NCBI RefSeq assembly: GCF_900176395.1
Contig: NZ_FWXL01000006.1
Span: 124,001 to 188,000 of the forward strand
DNA length: 64,000 nucleotides
Reading direction: 5' to 3'
Origin: Novosphingobium sp. B1
GTDB lineage: Bacteria > Pseudomonadota > Alphaproteobacteria > Sphingomonadales > Sphingomonadaceae
Under the pieces are notes generated by a model that searched no databases, was not told where the DNA came from, and worked only from the letters and a program-made list of their open reading frames with translations. Shown in pieces: positions 16,948 to 26,252 of this stretch. A program made the translations under genes and the position numbers. The number at the start of each line of letters is the position of its first letter. Position 1 is the stretch's first letter.

Positions 16948-17799
16948 ATGCTGATCGCACAGGTCACCGATATTCACCTGGGGTTCGAGCCCGATTCCCC
17001 CGGAGAATTCAACCGGCAGCGGCTCGATCGCGTGCTGGACGAACTCGCCGCGATGACCCCGCGGCCAGACCTGCTGCTGGCCACTGGCGATCTGATCGAT
17101 CGTGGCGATCGCGAAAGCTATGATCGCCTGCGGGAAGCCTTCGCCGGCCTGCCGTTCCCGGTGCATTACGCACTCGGCAACCATGATGTTCGCGCCACTT
17201 TCTCGCAGGCCTTCCCCGAGATCGCGCTTGATGGTGGCTTCCTCCAATATGTCGTCGAAGCCGGCCCGCTAAGGCTGATCGTCCTCGATACGCTTGAAGA
17301 GGGCCGCCACGGCGGCGCTTTCTGCGAAGCGCGGGCCGCATGGCTGCAGGCCCGGCTCGATGAAGCCCCCGCCGTGCCCACGCTGATCGTCCAGCACCAC
17401 CCCCCGTTCGAGGCGGGCATTGCCTGGATGAACACAGATCCTGCCGAACCCTGGGTCGAACGGCTGGCACAGTGCCTGCGCGGGCGAAGCAACGTGATCG
17501 GCCTGGTCTGCGGCCACATCCACCGGTCGATCACTGCCGTGTGGGAGGGCACCCCGGTTGCCACTTGCCCATCCACTGCGCCGCAGGTCGCGCTCGATCT
17601 GCGCCCGATCGATCCGGACGTCCCCGACGAGCGCAACCTGATCATCGCCGATCCGCCGGGTTACGCGCTGCACTGGTACAACGGTCGCCAGCTCGTCACG
17701 CACTGGGACACGGCCGAGGATCATCAGGTCCTCGCCCGCTACGATGCCAATCTGCAGAGCATGATCCAGCACATGCTGTCGGAACGCCCCGGCCCCTGA
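16948..17799 (+). CDS. CpdA-like metallophosphoesterase (class III cyclic nucleotide phosphodiesterase type)
   Basis: A 283-residue cytoplasmic calcineurin-like phosphoesterase. The five metal-site motifs are intact: DIH at residue 8, GDLIDRGD near 47, GNHD near 77, the QHH segment near 150, and GHIH near 190. This set and the length match CpdA and related cyclic nucleotide phosphodiesterases, which hydrolyse 3',5'-cAMP, although other substrates occur in the family. It is the last gene of the operon, 20 bases after the decaheme gene, with GGGGGGAAG before the ATG. Its neighbour has two cNMP-binding domains, so removal of the signal that the oxidoreductase senses is a reasonable inference. 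Confidence 0.83.
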   Translation: MLIAQVTDIHLGFEPDSPGEFNRQRLDRVLDELAAMTPRPDLLLATGDLIDRGDRESYDRLREAFAGLPFPVHYALGNHDVRATFSQAFPEIALDGGFLQYVVEAGPLRLIVLDTLEEGRHGGAFCEARAAWLQARLDEAPAVPTLIVQHHPPFEAGIAWMNTDPAEPWVERLAQCLRGRSNVIGLVCGHIHRSITAVWEGTPVATCPSTAPQVALDLRPIDPDVPDERNLIIADPPGYALHWYNGRQLVTHWDTAEDHQVLARYDANLQSMIQHMLSERPGP

Positions 17800-17811
17800 A
17801 GCTGCTGCGCG

Positions 17812-19836
17812 TCAGGGGGCAGCAGTCACCTTCGGTGCGGGCGCGAACGGCTTGATCCCCAGCTTGGGATAGATCTCGGCCGGGTAGTAGAACGCCCCGT
17901 CCTTCACCACCATGGCTATCGCCTTGATGGCCTTGAGGTCCTTGGTCGGATCGCCCGGCACCAGGAAAAAGTCGGCGAACTTGCCCCGCTCGATCGAACC
18001 CAGTTGCTGGTCCTGATGCAGGTAGGCGGCCATTTCCAGCGTGGCGCGCGAAAGCACGTCGGCTGGCGACATGCCCAGCTTGGCGAACAGTTCCAGTTCG
18101 CGGTGATAGTTGAAGGCGCCACCAAGGTCGGTACCGGGGATCAGCAGGATACCCTTGCGGTGCATCTCGGTCAGCGTCTCGAGCACCTTGGCATACGCCG
18201 CAACATATTCGGCGCGTTCCTTGGGCGTATCCGCGCCGAACAGGGCCTGCTTCAACTGGCGCTGTTCGGTCGGCGGCATATGATCGATGTAGTCGAGCGC
18301 GCCGGGGTTGGGCTGCCCATCGAGCGCGGTCAGGCCCAGTTCGTGGATGCCGATGGTCGGCTCGTGCGCGGTGTGGCGCGCCACCATGGCATCCAGCGTC
18401 GCCTGCACCTTCGCCGATTTCACATCGAGCATCGGGAAGCGTCGCATCGCGGTGAAGCGGAACAGCGTGCGCGTGTCCTCCTCGGGCTTGAGCACCCAGC
18501 CCAGCATCAACTGGTTTACGTGGGTGATCTCGTCGAAGCCCGCAGCGATCATCGCGTCGGCATTGGAAAAGGCCGGCACGTGCCCCGCCACGCGCAGGCC
18601 CAGCCGGTGCGCTTCGGCCACTACCGCCGGGGCCCATTGCGGGTTCATCGAATTGTAGAGCTTGGCCTGCCAGAATCCGCGCGCGGCGTATTTGCGCACG
18701 GCTGCAATCGCCTCGTCCTGCGATGACACCAGCGTGCCGTTACGGGCCGAGAACGGGCTCTTGCCCTCGATGAAGCCCGACCGGACGATGCGCGGCCCAG
18801 CCAGCTCGCCACTGTCGATCCGCGTTACCAGCTTGTCGAGCACGTCGTCCCGGTTGCCCATGTCGCGCACCGTGGTCACGCCAGCAAGCACGTTGAGCAG
18901 GGCGTCCTGCTGCGCGATGTGGCCGTGCATCTCGTAAAGGCCCGGCACCAGCGTGCCGCCGGCGCCATCCACGCTCGTTTCGCCCGGCGTGGCCGTGCTG
19001 CCTGTCGGCACCACCTCGCTGATGCGGTTGCCGAACACCACCACGTCACGAAGGTCAGTCAGCGCCTTGGCCCTAGGGTCGAACAGGCGCACGTTCCGGA
19101 TGCGCACCGGCCCTGCATAGCGTTTCGCATTCTCGGCCTGCAACCGGGCGAAACGCTCCGCGCCCAGCTTCTCGGCCAAGGCGATCAGCGGCTCTTCGGA
19201 AACCTTCTCATAACCCTTGCGGACCAGCACGCTGTCTTCGGACAGGACCGCGAACAGATCGCCCGTGTCATCGAGCGCCAGATAGGTGGGGTCTAGCGAA
19301 AGTCCGCCAAGCTCGAAGATCGTTGCCTCGATCCTCCCATCGGGACCATCGAACCCCGCCTTGCCGCGTTCCACCAGGGTGGCCATGCCGGCAGGCGCCA
19401 CCGGCAGGGTGCGCCCCGGCGCCGCCAGCAGCGCCTTGGCCAGAATCGCCACGTCGAATACCGACCCGTTCTGCGTGGCATAGAAGCGCGGGGCATCCTT
19501 GCCCTGCAGCGAACCCTTGCCGGCAAGGTCGGTCCAGCTCGCCCCTCCAGCCGTTCGGCGGAAGCTTTCGTTCACGGCATTGCCGAAAGTGGTTCGCCCG
19601 GTGATCTTCCAGTCCACCGGCGCGCCATCCGGCCCCAGCACGACCTTCTCGGTGATCGTCGGCCCGCGCCCGTTCTGCTTGATGTCGTAATCGATGCTGA
19701 CGGTCTGGCCTTCGCGGTCCACGATATAGCGGCCGATGTCGACGCCTTCGGTGACCATGCGGTACTCGACCGGCTTAGCACAAAGCGGCGATGCAGCGGA
19801 AGCCAGCGCCGCTGCTGCGAAAAGTGCAAATCTCAT
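17812..19836 (-). CDS. Exported amidohydrolase-family metal-dependent hydrolase
   Basis: A 674-residue protein with a signal peptide (MRFALFAAAALASAASPLCA), an N-terminal region of about 260 residues of no recognised function, and then an amidohydrolase domain. The domain shows the metal-binding HGH, a conserved AGHV histidine, a THVN histidine and a late Asp in GTDLGG, followed by the closing GSIERGKFADFFLV segment. Members act on C-N bonds such as in cyclic imides or dipeptides; the substrate here is unknown. The start at 19836 is set by the signal peptide. It converges on the phosphodiesterase gene, with stops 12 bases apart. Confidence 0.82.
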   Translation of the reverse strand: MRFALFAAAALASAASPLCAKPVEYRMVTEGVDIGRYIVDREGQTVSIDYDIKQNGRGPTITEKVVLGPDGAPVDWKITGRTTFGNAVNESFRRTAGGASWTDLAGKGSLQGKDAPRFYATQNGSVFDVAILAKALLAAPGRTLPVAPAGMATLVERGKAGFDGPDGRIEATIFELGGLSLDPTYLALDDTGDLFAVLSEDSVLVRKGYEKVSEEPLIALAEKLGAERFARLQAENAKRYAGPVRIRNVRLFDPRAKALTDLRDVVVFGNRISEVVPTGSTATPGETSVDGAGGTLVPGLYEMHGHIAQQDALLNVLAGVTTVRDMGNRDDVLDKLVTRIDSGELAGPRIVRSGFIEGKSPFSARNGTLVSSQDEAIAAVRKYAARGFWQAKLYNSMNPQWAPAVVAEAHRLGLRVAGHVPAFSNADAMIAAGFDEITHVNQLMLGWVLKPEEDTRTLFRFTAMRRFPMLDVKSAKVQATLDAMVARHTAHEPTIGIHELGLTALDGQPNPGALDYIDHMPPTEQRQLKQALFGADTPKERAEYVAAYAKVLETLTEMHRKGILLIPGTDLGGAFNYHRELELFAKLGMSPADVLSRATLEMAAYLHQDQQLGSIERGKFADFFLVPGDPTKDLKAIKAIAMVVKDGAFYYPAEIYPKLGIKPFAPAPKVTAAP

Positions 19837-19886
19837 GATCCCCGTGCCCCTGACAGACCGTTGCAATTGCGACCGGTCTAGCCCGG

Positions 19887-21371
19887 TCAGCGCACCGCTG
19901 CCAGCGCCTTCTGTCGCCGCCGCTGCACCGAACTGCCCAGCCCGATGGCCTCGCGATACTTGGCCACGGTGCGCCGTGCGAGGTCGAAGCCCCTGGCTCT
20001 CAGCAGATCGACCAGCGCATCATCCGAAAGGATCGCCTTGGGGTCCTCGGCGTCGATCAACTGGCGGATCGCAGCCTTCACCGCCTCGGCCGATGCGCCT
20101 TCGCCGTCTGACGATCCGACGCCCGAGGTGAAGAAGTATTTCAGCTCGAAGGTGCCCCGGTCGCAATGCAGGTACTTGTTCGACGTCACGCGGCTGACCG
20201 TCGATTCATGCATCGAGATCGCTTCGGCCACGGTCTTGAGCGTCAGCGGGCGCAGGTGCGCCACGCCATGGCGGAAGAAGCCGTCCTGCTGCTTCACGAG
20301 CTCCGCCGCCACCTTGAGGATCGTCTTCTGCCGCTGGTCGAGCGCCTTCAGCAGCCAGTTGGCATCGGCCAGCTTCTCGCCCAGCCACGCCTTCGCGTCC
20401 TTGCTCACGCAGGCGCCACGCATCTCGACATAGTAGCTGCGGTTGACGATCAGGCGCGGCAGCGTCGCCTGGTTGAGCGCGATGTCCCAGCCGTCCTTGG
20501 CGGCACGCACCAGGATATCCGGCACCACCGCCTCGGCCATGCCGCCGCCAAAGCGCAGGCCGGGGCGCGGATCGTAGCTGCGCAGTTCGACCAGCATCTC
20601 GGCGAAGTCCTCGTCATCGACCTGGCACAGCCGCTTCAGCCGCGCGACCTCGCCCCGGGCGACCAGTTCGAGATTGTCGATCAGCCGCGCCATGCAAGGG
20701 TCGTAACGGTCGGCTTCCCTGGCCTGCAGCGCGATGCACTCGGCCAGGTTGCGCGCCCCGACACCGGTGGGGTCAAGCGACTGGACAAGGCTCAGCGCCC
20801 GTTCGACCACCACGGTCGACAGCCCCAGCGCGTCTGCCACTTCGCCCAGCGGCGTGCCGAGATACCCTGCCTCGTCTAGCTGGTCGATCAGCCAGCGCGC
20901 CACAAACAGCAATTGCGGATCCGATGTGGTGACGCCGATCTGCGCGTGGAGATGCTCTGCCAGCGTTTCCTCGGATCGGCCATGCTCGTCGATGTCGGGG
21001 CCTTCCCCGCCACCAAACTCGCGCGAGGACGACCGCTCGAACGCGCTGGCGTCCCCTGTATCGCGATCGCGATCCAGCGCCGATGCATCGATGTCGAGGG
21101 GCCGGTCCTCCGCCACGCGCCCTTCGGAAACGAGCTGGTCAACCGGCGAGGATTCGAGATGGGTGCGGCGCAGGTCTTCCGGCGCCTGCTCGATGGCTTC
21201 TGCCGGGACAGCCTCGCCGATCTCGAGCAGGGGATTGGCGTCGATCGCCTCGCCGATGAAGGTTTCGACCTCCAGATTGGACAGCGCCAGCAGCTTGATC
21301 GCCTGCTGCAGCTGCGGCGTCATTACCAGCGACTGGGTCTGGCGAATGTCCAGTCTTGGCCCCAGCGCCAT
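19887..21371 (-). CDS. rpoN: RNA polymerase sigma-54 factor
   Basis: Sigma factor for -24/-12 promoters that need an AAA+ activator. The 494-residue product has the Gln/Leu-rich region I at the N-terminus (QTQSLVMTPQLQQAIKLLAL), an acidic region II rich in Asp and Glu, the core-binding domain, and near the C-terminus the RpoN box (ARRTVAKYRE) that reads the -24 element. It follows lptB on the same strand with a 43-base gap, the lptB-rpoN order common in proteobacteria. Confidence 0.95.
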   Translation of the reverse strand: MALGPRLDIRQTQSLVMTPQLQQAIKLLALSNLEVETFIGEAIDANPLLEIGEAVPAEAIEQAPEDLRRTHLESSPVDQLVSEGRVAEDRPLDIDASALDRDRDTGDASAFERSSSREFGGGEGPDIDEHGRSEETLAEHLHAQIGVTTSDPQLLFVARWLIDQLDEAGYLGTPLGEVADALGLSTVVVERALSLVQSLDPTGVGARNLAECIALQAREADRYDPCMARLIDNLELVARGEVARLKRLCQVDDEDFAEMLVELRSYDPRPGLRFGGGMAEAVVPDILVRAAKDGWDIALNQATLPRLIVNRSYYVEMRGACVSKDAKAWLGEKLADANWLLKALDQRQKTILKVAAELVKQQDGFFRHGVAHLRPLTLKTVAEAISMHESTVSRVTSNKYLHCDRGTFELKYFFTSGVGSSDGEGASAEAVKAAIRQLIDAEDPKAILSDDALVDLLRARGFDLARRTVAKYREAIGLGSSVQRRRQKALAAVR

Positions 21372-21414
21372 GTCCTAGATCTCCCCCGAGACTCGCATCA
21401 GTCCGCGTGCTCTT

Positions 21415-22206
21415 TCACAGCGTGAAGCCCTCGCCAAGGTAGAGCCTGCGCACGTTGGCATCGGCCACCAGGGCTTCGGGGCTGCCCGCGAACAGCACCT
21501 GTCCGCCGTAGATGATGCAGGCGCGGTCAACGATGTCGAGCGTCTCGCGCACGTTGTGGTCGGTGATCAGCACGCCGATGCCGCGCCCCTTCAGGTCCTT
21601 CACCAGATGGCGAATGTCACTGATCGAGAGCGGGTCGATGCCGGCAAAGGGTTCGTCGAGCAGCACGATGGAAGGCCTGGCGGCGAGCGCACGGGCAATC
21701 TCGCAACGGCGGCGCTCGCCGCCCGAAAGCGCCATGGCCGGGCTCGAACGCAACCGGGTCAGGCCGAATTCGTCAAGCAGCCGCTCCAGCTCGGCTTCGC
21801 GTGTCGCCTTGTCGGGCTCGATCAATTCGAGAACGGTCGAGATGTTCTGCTCAACCGTCATGCCCCGGAAGATCGAGGTTTCCTGCGGCAGATAGCCCAG
21901 TCCCAGCACCGAACGGCGATACATCGGCAGCTTGGTGATATCGACGCCATCGAGCAGGATGCGCCCCGAATCCGGCCGCACCAGTCCCATGATGGAATAG
22001 AAGCAGGTCGTCTTGCCCGCGCCGTTCGGCCCGAGCAGCCCCAGCACTTCGCCCTTGCCGACCGAAAGCGAAATATCGGTCAGGACCGCGCGCTTGTCAT
22101 AACTCTTGGCGATCGAAACAACCTCGAGCCCGCCCTGGGGGATGGGCGGCGCGGCATTGGCCGGCGCGGCCTGGCCTGAAAGGGGCGTTTCTTCGATCAC
22201 GGTCAT
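21415..22206 (-). CDS. lptB: LPS export ABC transporter ATP-binding protein LptB
   Basis: Cytoplasmic ATPase of the LptBFGC complex that extracts lipopolysaccharide from the inner membrane. In 263 residues it shows Walker A GPNGAGKTT (about residue 60), the signature LSGGERRR, Walker B IVLLDEPFAGID and the LptB-specific ITDHNVRETL. A 25-residue Pro/Ala-rich N-terminal extension precedes the standard domain. lptA and lptC are not seen upstream, where a gene on the other strand begins. Confidence 0.94.
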   Translation of the reverse strand: MTVIEETPLSGQAAPANAAPPIPQGGLEVVSIAKSYDKRAVLTDISLSVGKGEVLGLLGPNGAGKTTCFYSIMGLVRPDSGRILLDGVDITKLPMYRRSVLGLGYLPQETSIFRGMTVEQNISTVLELIEPDKATREAELERLLDEFGLTRLRSSPAMALSGGERRRCEIARALAARPSIVLLDEPFAGIDPLSISDIRHLVKDLKGRGIGVLITDHNVRETLDIVDRACIIYGGQVLFAGSPEALVADANVRRLYLGEGFTL

Positions 22207-22421
22207 CAGGTTCGCTCTGTCGTTATCAAGCGCTTGCCATACCCATTAGCGGGTTAGCCGTTCCCCCGTAAACCCCGCGGCGCAGAATTGGCAGGATTTA
22301 TGCATGGCGGATTAAAACGGCATGAATTGTCCCGAAACGCTCCAGATTGGAATTGTCCTTGCAGGTTTGCGGCACACGTGATCTATTGCTGCATAGACAG
22401 TCAGAAACTGGGAAAGGCGCC

Positions 22422-22787
22422 ATGGACAAGGCCCTTCAGCCAAGCAGCGCAAAGGCCGGCAAGGTCGATTGGCGCCGAAGAATGAGCGACAATGTCGCAT
22501 ATGGCCTGCTGGTCTACACCGGCTTGCAGATCTTCGTCACCATGCATGAAATGCAGAGCGACAGTGCATCGATGCTGCCCCTGTTCGTGCTGGTCATCCT
22601 GGTCGCGGCAATCATTCCGATGTTCCACCATTTCGAACGTCGCTGGGAAGGTCTTGACGACACGCAGGCGGCCGATCCCGCCTACCGCGCGGCATTCCGG
22701 CGCGATCAGGCCAAGGTGTGGGCCTTGGCCGCGCTTCTGCCCTTCGTCATCACGGGCGGCTTCCGCCTTCTGGCCCTGCTGGTCTGA
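22422..22787 (+). CDS. Small membrane protein of unknown function (121 aa)
   Basis: No family recognised. It has a basic N-terminus, two clear membrane helices (about residues 48-65 and 95-118) with a His-containing segment MFHHFERRWEG between them, and a hydrophobic C-terminus. The ATG at 22422 follows GGGAAAGG; 25 residues of upstream frame are not hydrophobic and lack a ribosome site. It stands alone, divergent from lptB. Confidence 0.68.
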   Translation: MDKALQPSSAKAGKVDWRRRMSDNVAYGLLVYTGLQIFVTMHEMQSDSASMLPLFVLVILVAAIIPMFHHFERRWEGLDDTQAADPAYRAAFRRDQAKVWALAALLPFVITGGFRLLALLV

Positions 22788-22882
22788 CGGCTTTTTGTGA
22801 GGCTGCACCTGCGGCTTCGATTGCCCCCGCCGAACCGTGGCGCTAGACCGCGCAGCCTTGATGCTTGCGAAAAGGTCCGTTC

Positions 22883-24229
22883 ATGCTCTCTCCTGCCGAA
22901 GCCCGCGAACGCTGCGAAGCGCTGATCGAGCGCGCGCGTCGCGCAGGCGCCGATGCCGGAGACGCGGTATACCTCGGCAACGCATCCGAATCAGTCTCGG
23001 TCCGGTTGGGCGAACTTGAAGAAGTCGAGCGGTCCGAATCCGAAAACATCGGCCTGCGGGTCTTCGTTGGCGGGGCTTCGGCCTCGATCGGCTCAACCGA
23101 TCTGGGCGATGCAGCGCTTGACGAGCTGGCCTCGCGTGCCGTCGCCATGGCCCGCCTGGCCCCGGCAGACCAGTTTGCCGGCCTCGCGCCCGAAGATCGC
23201 CTGCTGAAAGGCCCGTTCCCCGATCTCGATCTCGATGACGCCACCGAGCGCAGCCCGGCAGAATTGCGCCGTCTCGCCGAAGAGGCCGAGGACGCCGCCC
23301 GCGCGGTTGCCGGCGTCACCAACAGCGAAGGCGGCGGTGCCAGCGCCGGACGAGGGCTGTTCGCGCTGGCCACCAGTCACGGTTTTTCCGGTGCCTATGC
23401 CGCCTCGAGCCACAGCATTTCGGCCAGCGTCGTCGCCGGTGAAGGCAGCACGATGCAGCGCGACTATTCCTGGCGCAGCACCCGCCATGCTGCCGACCTG
23501 AAGAGCCCCGGCGAAATCGGCCAGGAAGCAGGCATGCGTGCGGTACGGCGCCTCAATCCGGGCCGCGTCAAGTCCGGGCCGATGCCGGTCGTGTTCGATC
23601 CGCGCGTCGCCAATACGCTCGTGGGCCATCTGATCGGCGCGATGAGCGGCGCCTCGATTGCGCGCCGCGCCAGCTTCCTGCTCGACCGCGATGGCCAGAA
23701 GCTGTTCGACAGCGCGGTCACCATCAGTGACAATCCGCTGACTCTGCGCGGCATGCGCTCACGCCCCTTCGATGGCGAAGGTCTTCCCACCGCGCCTCGC
23801 AAGCTGGTCGATGCCGGGCACCTTACGGGCTGGCTGATGGATGCCGCCGCCGCGCGCCAGCTTGGCGCTGCCCCCACCGGCCACGCCTCGCGCGGGTCTT
23901 CGGGCGCGCCGCATGTCTCGGCCAGCAACGTCGTGCTTGAACCTGGCAATGTGACACCGGCCGAACTGATGGCCGATATTGCCGATGGCGTCTATGTCAC
24001 CGAACTGATCGGTCAGGGCGTCAATGGCGTGACCGGCGATTACAGCCGGGGCGCATCGGGTTTCAGGATCGTGAACGGCGAACTGGCAGGGCCGATTGCC
24101 GAATTCACCATCGCTGGCCACCTGATCGACATGTTCGCCGCATTGACGGTTGCCAACGATCTCGAAGTCTATCGCGGCATTGATACGCCCACCCTGCGCG
24201 TCGATGGCATGAGCATCGCGGGGGACTGA
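22883..24229 (+). CDS. pmbA: TldD/PmbA family protein (TldE/PmbA)
   Basis: Partner of TldD in the TldD/TldE metalloprotease, which trims modified peptides and unfolded peptides in the cytoplasm. The 448-residue product lacks the HExxxH zinc motif found in TldD, as expected for the TldE/PmbA subunit, and has the family's C-terminal GVNGVTGDYSRGASG segment and NPLTLRGMRSRPFDGEG. ATG at 22883 has AAAGG seven bases upstream. No tldD is nearby. Confidence 0.92.
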   Translation: MLSPAEARERCEALIERARRAGADAGDAVYLGNASESVSVRLGELEEVERSESENIGLRVFVGGASASIGSTDLGDAALDELASRAVAMARLAPADQFAGLAPEDRLLKGPFPDLDLDDATERSPAELRRLAEEAEDAARAVAGVTNSEGGGASAGRGLFALATSHGFSGAYAASSHSISASVVAGEGSTMQRDYSWRSTRHAADLKSPGEIGQEAGMRAVRRLNPGRVKSGPMPVVFDPRVANTLVGHLIGAMSGASIARRASFLLDRDGQKLFDSAVTISDNPLTLRGMRSRPFDGEGLPTAPRKLVDAGHLTGWLMDAAAARQLGAAPTGHASRGSSGAPHVSASNVVLEPGNVTPAELMADIADGVYVTELIGQGVNGVTGDYSRGASGFRIVNGELAGPIAEFTIAGHLIDMFAALTVANDLEVYRGIDTPTLRVDGMSIAGD

Positions 24230-24266
24230 TCGGGAACCCGATGGGCCGCGCGCAGCTTGACTGTGC

Positions 24267-25604
24267 ATGGTCCGCCTTTTCCTCATGCTCGCGGCATGGC
24301 TGATGCCGACGTTGGCGCTGGCGCAAACGTTGCCCAGTCTGCCGTCATCGTCTCCCAGCCCTGCCGAAACCGCCCCTGCGCCTGAGATAACCGCGCAACC
24401 TGCACCAAACGAAGATGCGCGCATCGCGTCGCGCATTCGCGCCATCTTCGATGAGATCCCCGCCTTGCGTGGGACCGGGGTGCGGGTGGCGGCGGGTGTC
24501 GTCACGTTGAGCGGGCAAGTCCCTGACGACAAGACGATTGCTCAGGCCGAAGCGATTGCCGGCCGGCTTGATGGCGTCGTCACCGTGCAGAACGGCCTTA
24601 AGCGCAGTCTCGACGTTGAACAGAACCTCAACCCGGCGTTGAGCGGAGTCACGGGGCGGGTCAAGGCCTTCACCAGTGCCCTCCCGCTAGTCGGCATTGC
24701 CATTGCCGTTGCCGTCGTGATCGGGATGCTGGGCTATGCGCTTGCTCGACAGAGCCGCATCTGGGAGCGGGTCACACCCAACCCTTTCCTTGCAGGTCTC
24801 GTCGCAACCGCGATCCGTTTCGTGTTCGTCGTCGGCGGCATTGTGCTCGCGCTCGACATCATCGGTGCGACTGCCATGCTGGGTGCCGTGCTGGGCGGCG
24901 CTGGCGTGCTTGGTCTCGCCATCGGCCTTGCCGTGCGCGATTCGATCGACAACTACTTTTCGTCGCTGATGCTTTCGGTTCGCCAGCCGTTTCGCGCCAA
25001 CGATACTGTCCGGATCGACAATTACGAAGGCCGCGTGCTGCGCCTGACCAGCCGCGCTACCTTGCTGCTCACGCCTGATGGCAACCATCTGCGCATCCCC
25101 AACGCGACCGTGTTCAAGGCGGTGATCACCAACTTCACGACCAATGCGCAGCGTCGGTTCATGTTCGAATATGCGATCGACCAAGACGCTGATCCGTGCC
25201 GCGCGCAGGGCATCGGGCTCGATACGATCAAGTCGCTCGACTGGGTGCTGCGCGATCCCAAGCCGGTGGCTGAGATTGCCGAATTCTCGGGGTCAGTGCA
25301 GGTGCTGCGCTTCTTTGCGTGGATCGATCAGACCAAGGCTGACTTCGGCAAGTCGCGCACGCGCGCGATGGAAGCGGTGCGCAATGCCTTGCGCGAACAG
25401 GGGTTCGTGGCCGAAAGTCCCGAGTATCGCATCCACCTCGATCACGAAGCACCGCAGCCGGTTCCGCGATCAGGCGCTTCGGGCAGCAGGACCGAGAGCG
25501 ACGATGTCGCTCCCGACCATCATCTCGACCGTATGGTCCATGCCGAGCGTCAGGCTGACGACGAAGGCAAGGACCTGCTCGATCACCGCCGCCCCGTGGA
25601 ATGA
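24267..25604 (+). CDS. MscS-type mechanosensitive channel with a BON domain
   Basis: A 445-residue protein. It has a signal peptide (residues 1-20), a periplasmic BON domain at about 45-115 (IASRIRAIFDEIPALRGTGV, then VTLSGQVPDD), three to four membrane helices at about 130-235, and the MscS pore helix with Gly/Ala-rich packing (GAVLGGAGVLGLAIGLA). The cytoplasmic beta domain starts VRQPFRANDTVRI. MscS channels release solutes on osmotic down-shock; BON domains bind membranes or polysaccharide, so the fusion may tie gating to the envelope. No clear ribosome site precedes the ATG; the signal peptide fixes the start. Confidence 0.85.
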   Translation: MVRLFLMLAAWLMPTLALAQTLPSLPSSSPSPAETAPAPEITAQPAPNEDARIASRIRAIFDEIPALRGTGVRVAAGVVTLSGQVPDDKTIAQAEAIAGRLDGVVTVQNGLKRSLDVEQNLNPALSGVTGRVKAFTSALPLVGIAIAVAVVIGMLGYALARQSRIWERVTPNPFLAGLVATAIRFVFVVGGIVLALDIIGATAMLGAVLGGAGVLGLAIGLAVRDSIDNYFSSLMLSVRQPFRANDTVRIDNYEGRVLRLTSRATLLLTPDGNHLRIPNATVFKAVITNFTTNAQRRFMFEYAIDQDADPCRAQGIGLDTIKSLDWVLRDPKPVAEIAEFSGSVQVLRFFAWIDQTKADFGKSRTRAMEAVRNALREQGFVAESPEYRIHLDHEAPQPVPRSGASGSRTESDDVAPDHHLDRMVHAERQADDEGKDLLDHRRPVE

Positions 25605-25626
25605 GCGGCGGCGATCCCAGGTAAGG

Positions 25627-26166
25627 TCAGTCGGCCTTGGCAGCCTTGGCGCGCTCGATCGCCTCGAGCGTGATCTGGCGCGCGTCTTCGGCGCCGCCCC
25701 AGGTGCCGACGCGAACCCACTTGTCCTTCTCCAGGTCCTTGTAGTGGGTGAAGAAGTGCTCGATCTGCTGCAGCACGATCTCGGGCAGGTCGTCGCGCTC
25801 CTTCACGTCGGAATAGTACGGGAAGGTCGAATCCACCGGCACGCAGACCAGCTTTTCATCGCCGCCATGCTCGTCCTCGAGGTTGAGGACGGCGATCGGG
25901 CGCGCGCGGACGACCGAGCCTGCGACGAACGGCGAACGGGCGATCACCAGCGCGTCGAGCGGATCGCCGTCGGGCGAAAGCGTGTGTGGCACGAAACCGT
26001 AGTTCGCAGGATAGCGCATCGGCGTGTGCAGAATGCGGTCGACGAAAAGCGCACCCGAGGCCTTGTCGAATTCGTACTTCACCGGCTCGCCGCCGACGGG
26101 AACTTCGATGATGACGTTGAGGCTTTCCGGCGGATTGTCACCGGTGGGAATCATGTCGATGCGCAT
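25627..26166 (-). CDS. ppa: Inorganic diphosphatase
   Basis: Cytoplasmic enzyme that hydrolyses pyrophosphate to drive biosynthetic reactions. The 179-residue family I protein has the active-site stretch RYPANYGFVPHTL and the metal-binding signature DGDPLDALV near residue 65-75. The start at 26166 (MRIDMIPTG) gives the usual family length; an in-frame extension of 23 residues is atypical. It converges on the MscS gene with 22 bases between stops. Confidence 0.95.
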   Translation of the reverse strand: MRIDMIPTGDNPPESLNVIIEVPVGGEPVKYEFDKASGALFVDRILHTPMRYPANYGFVPHTLSPDGDPLDALVIARSPFVAGSVVRARPIAVLNLEDEHGGDEKLVCVPVDSTFPYYSDVKERDDLPEIVLQQIEHFFTHYKDLEKDKWVRVGTWGGAEDARQITLEAIERAKAAKAD

Positions 26167-26252
26167 CTTTTGGCCCCGTTGTTTGGGTGGAGAGAATGCG
26201 CCGCCCCTAGCGAAGCCGCTTTTGCACCGCAACAAGACTTATGGCGCAACGC

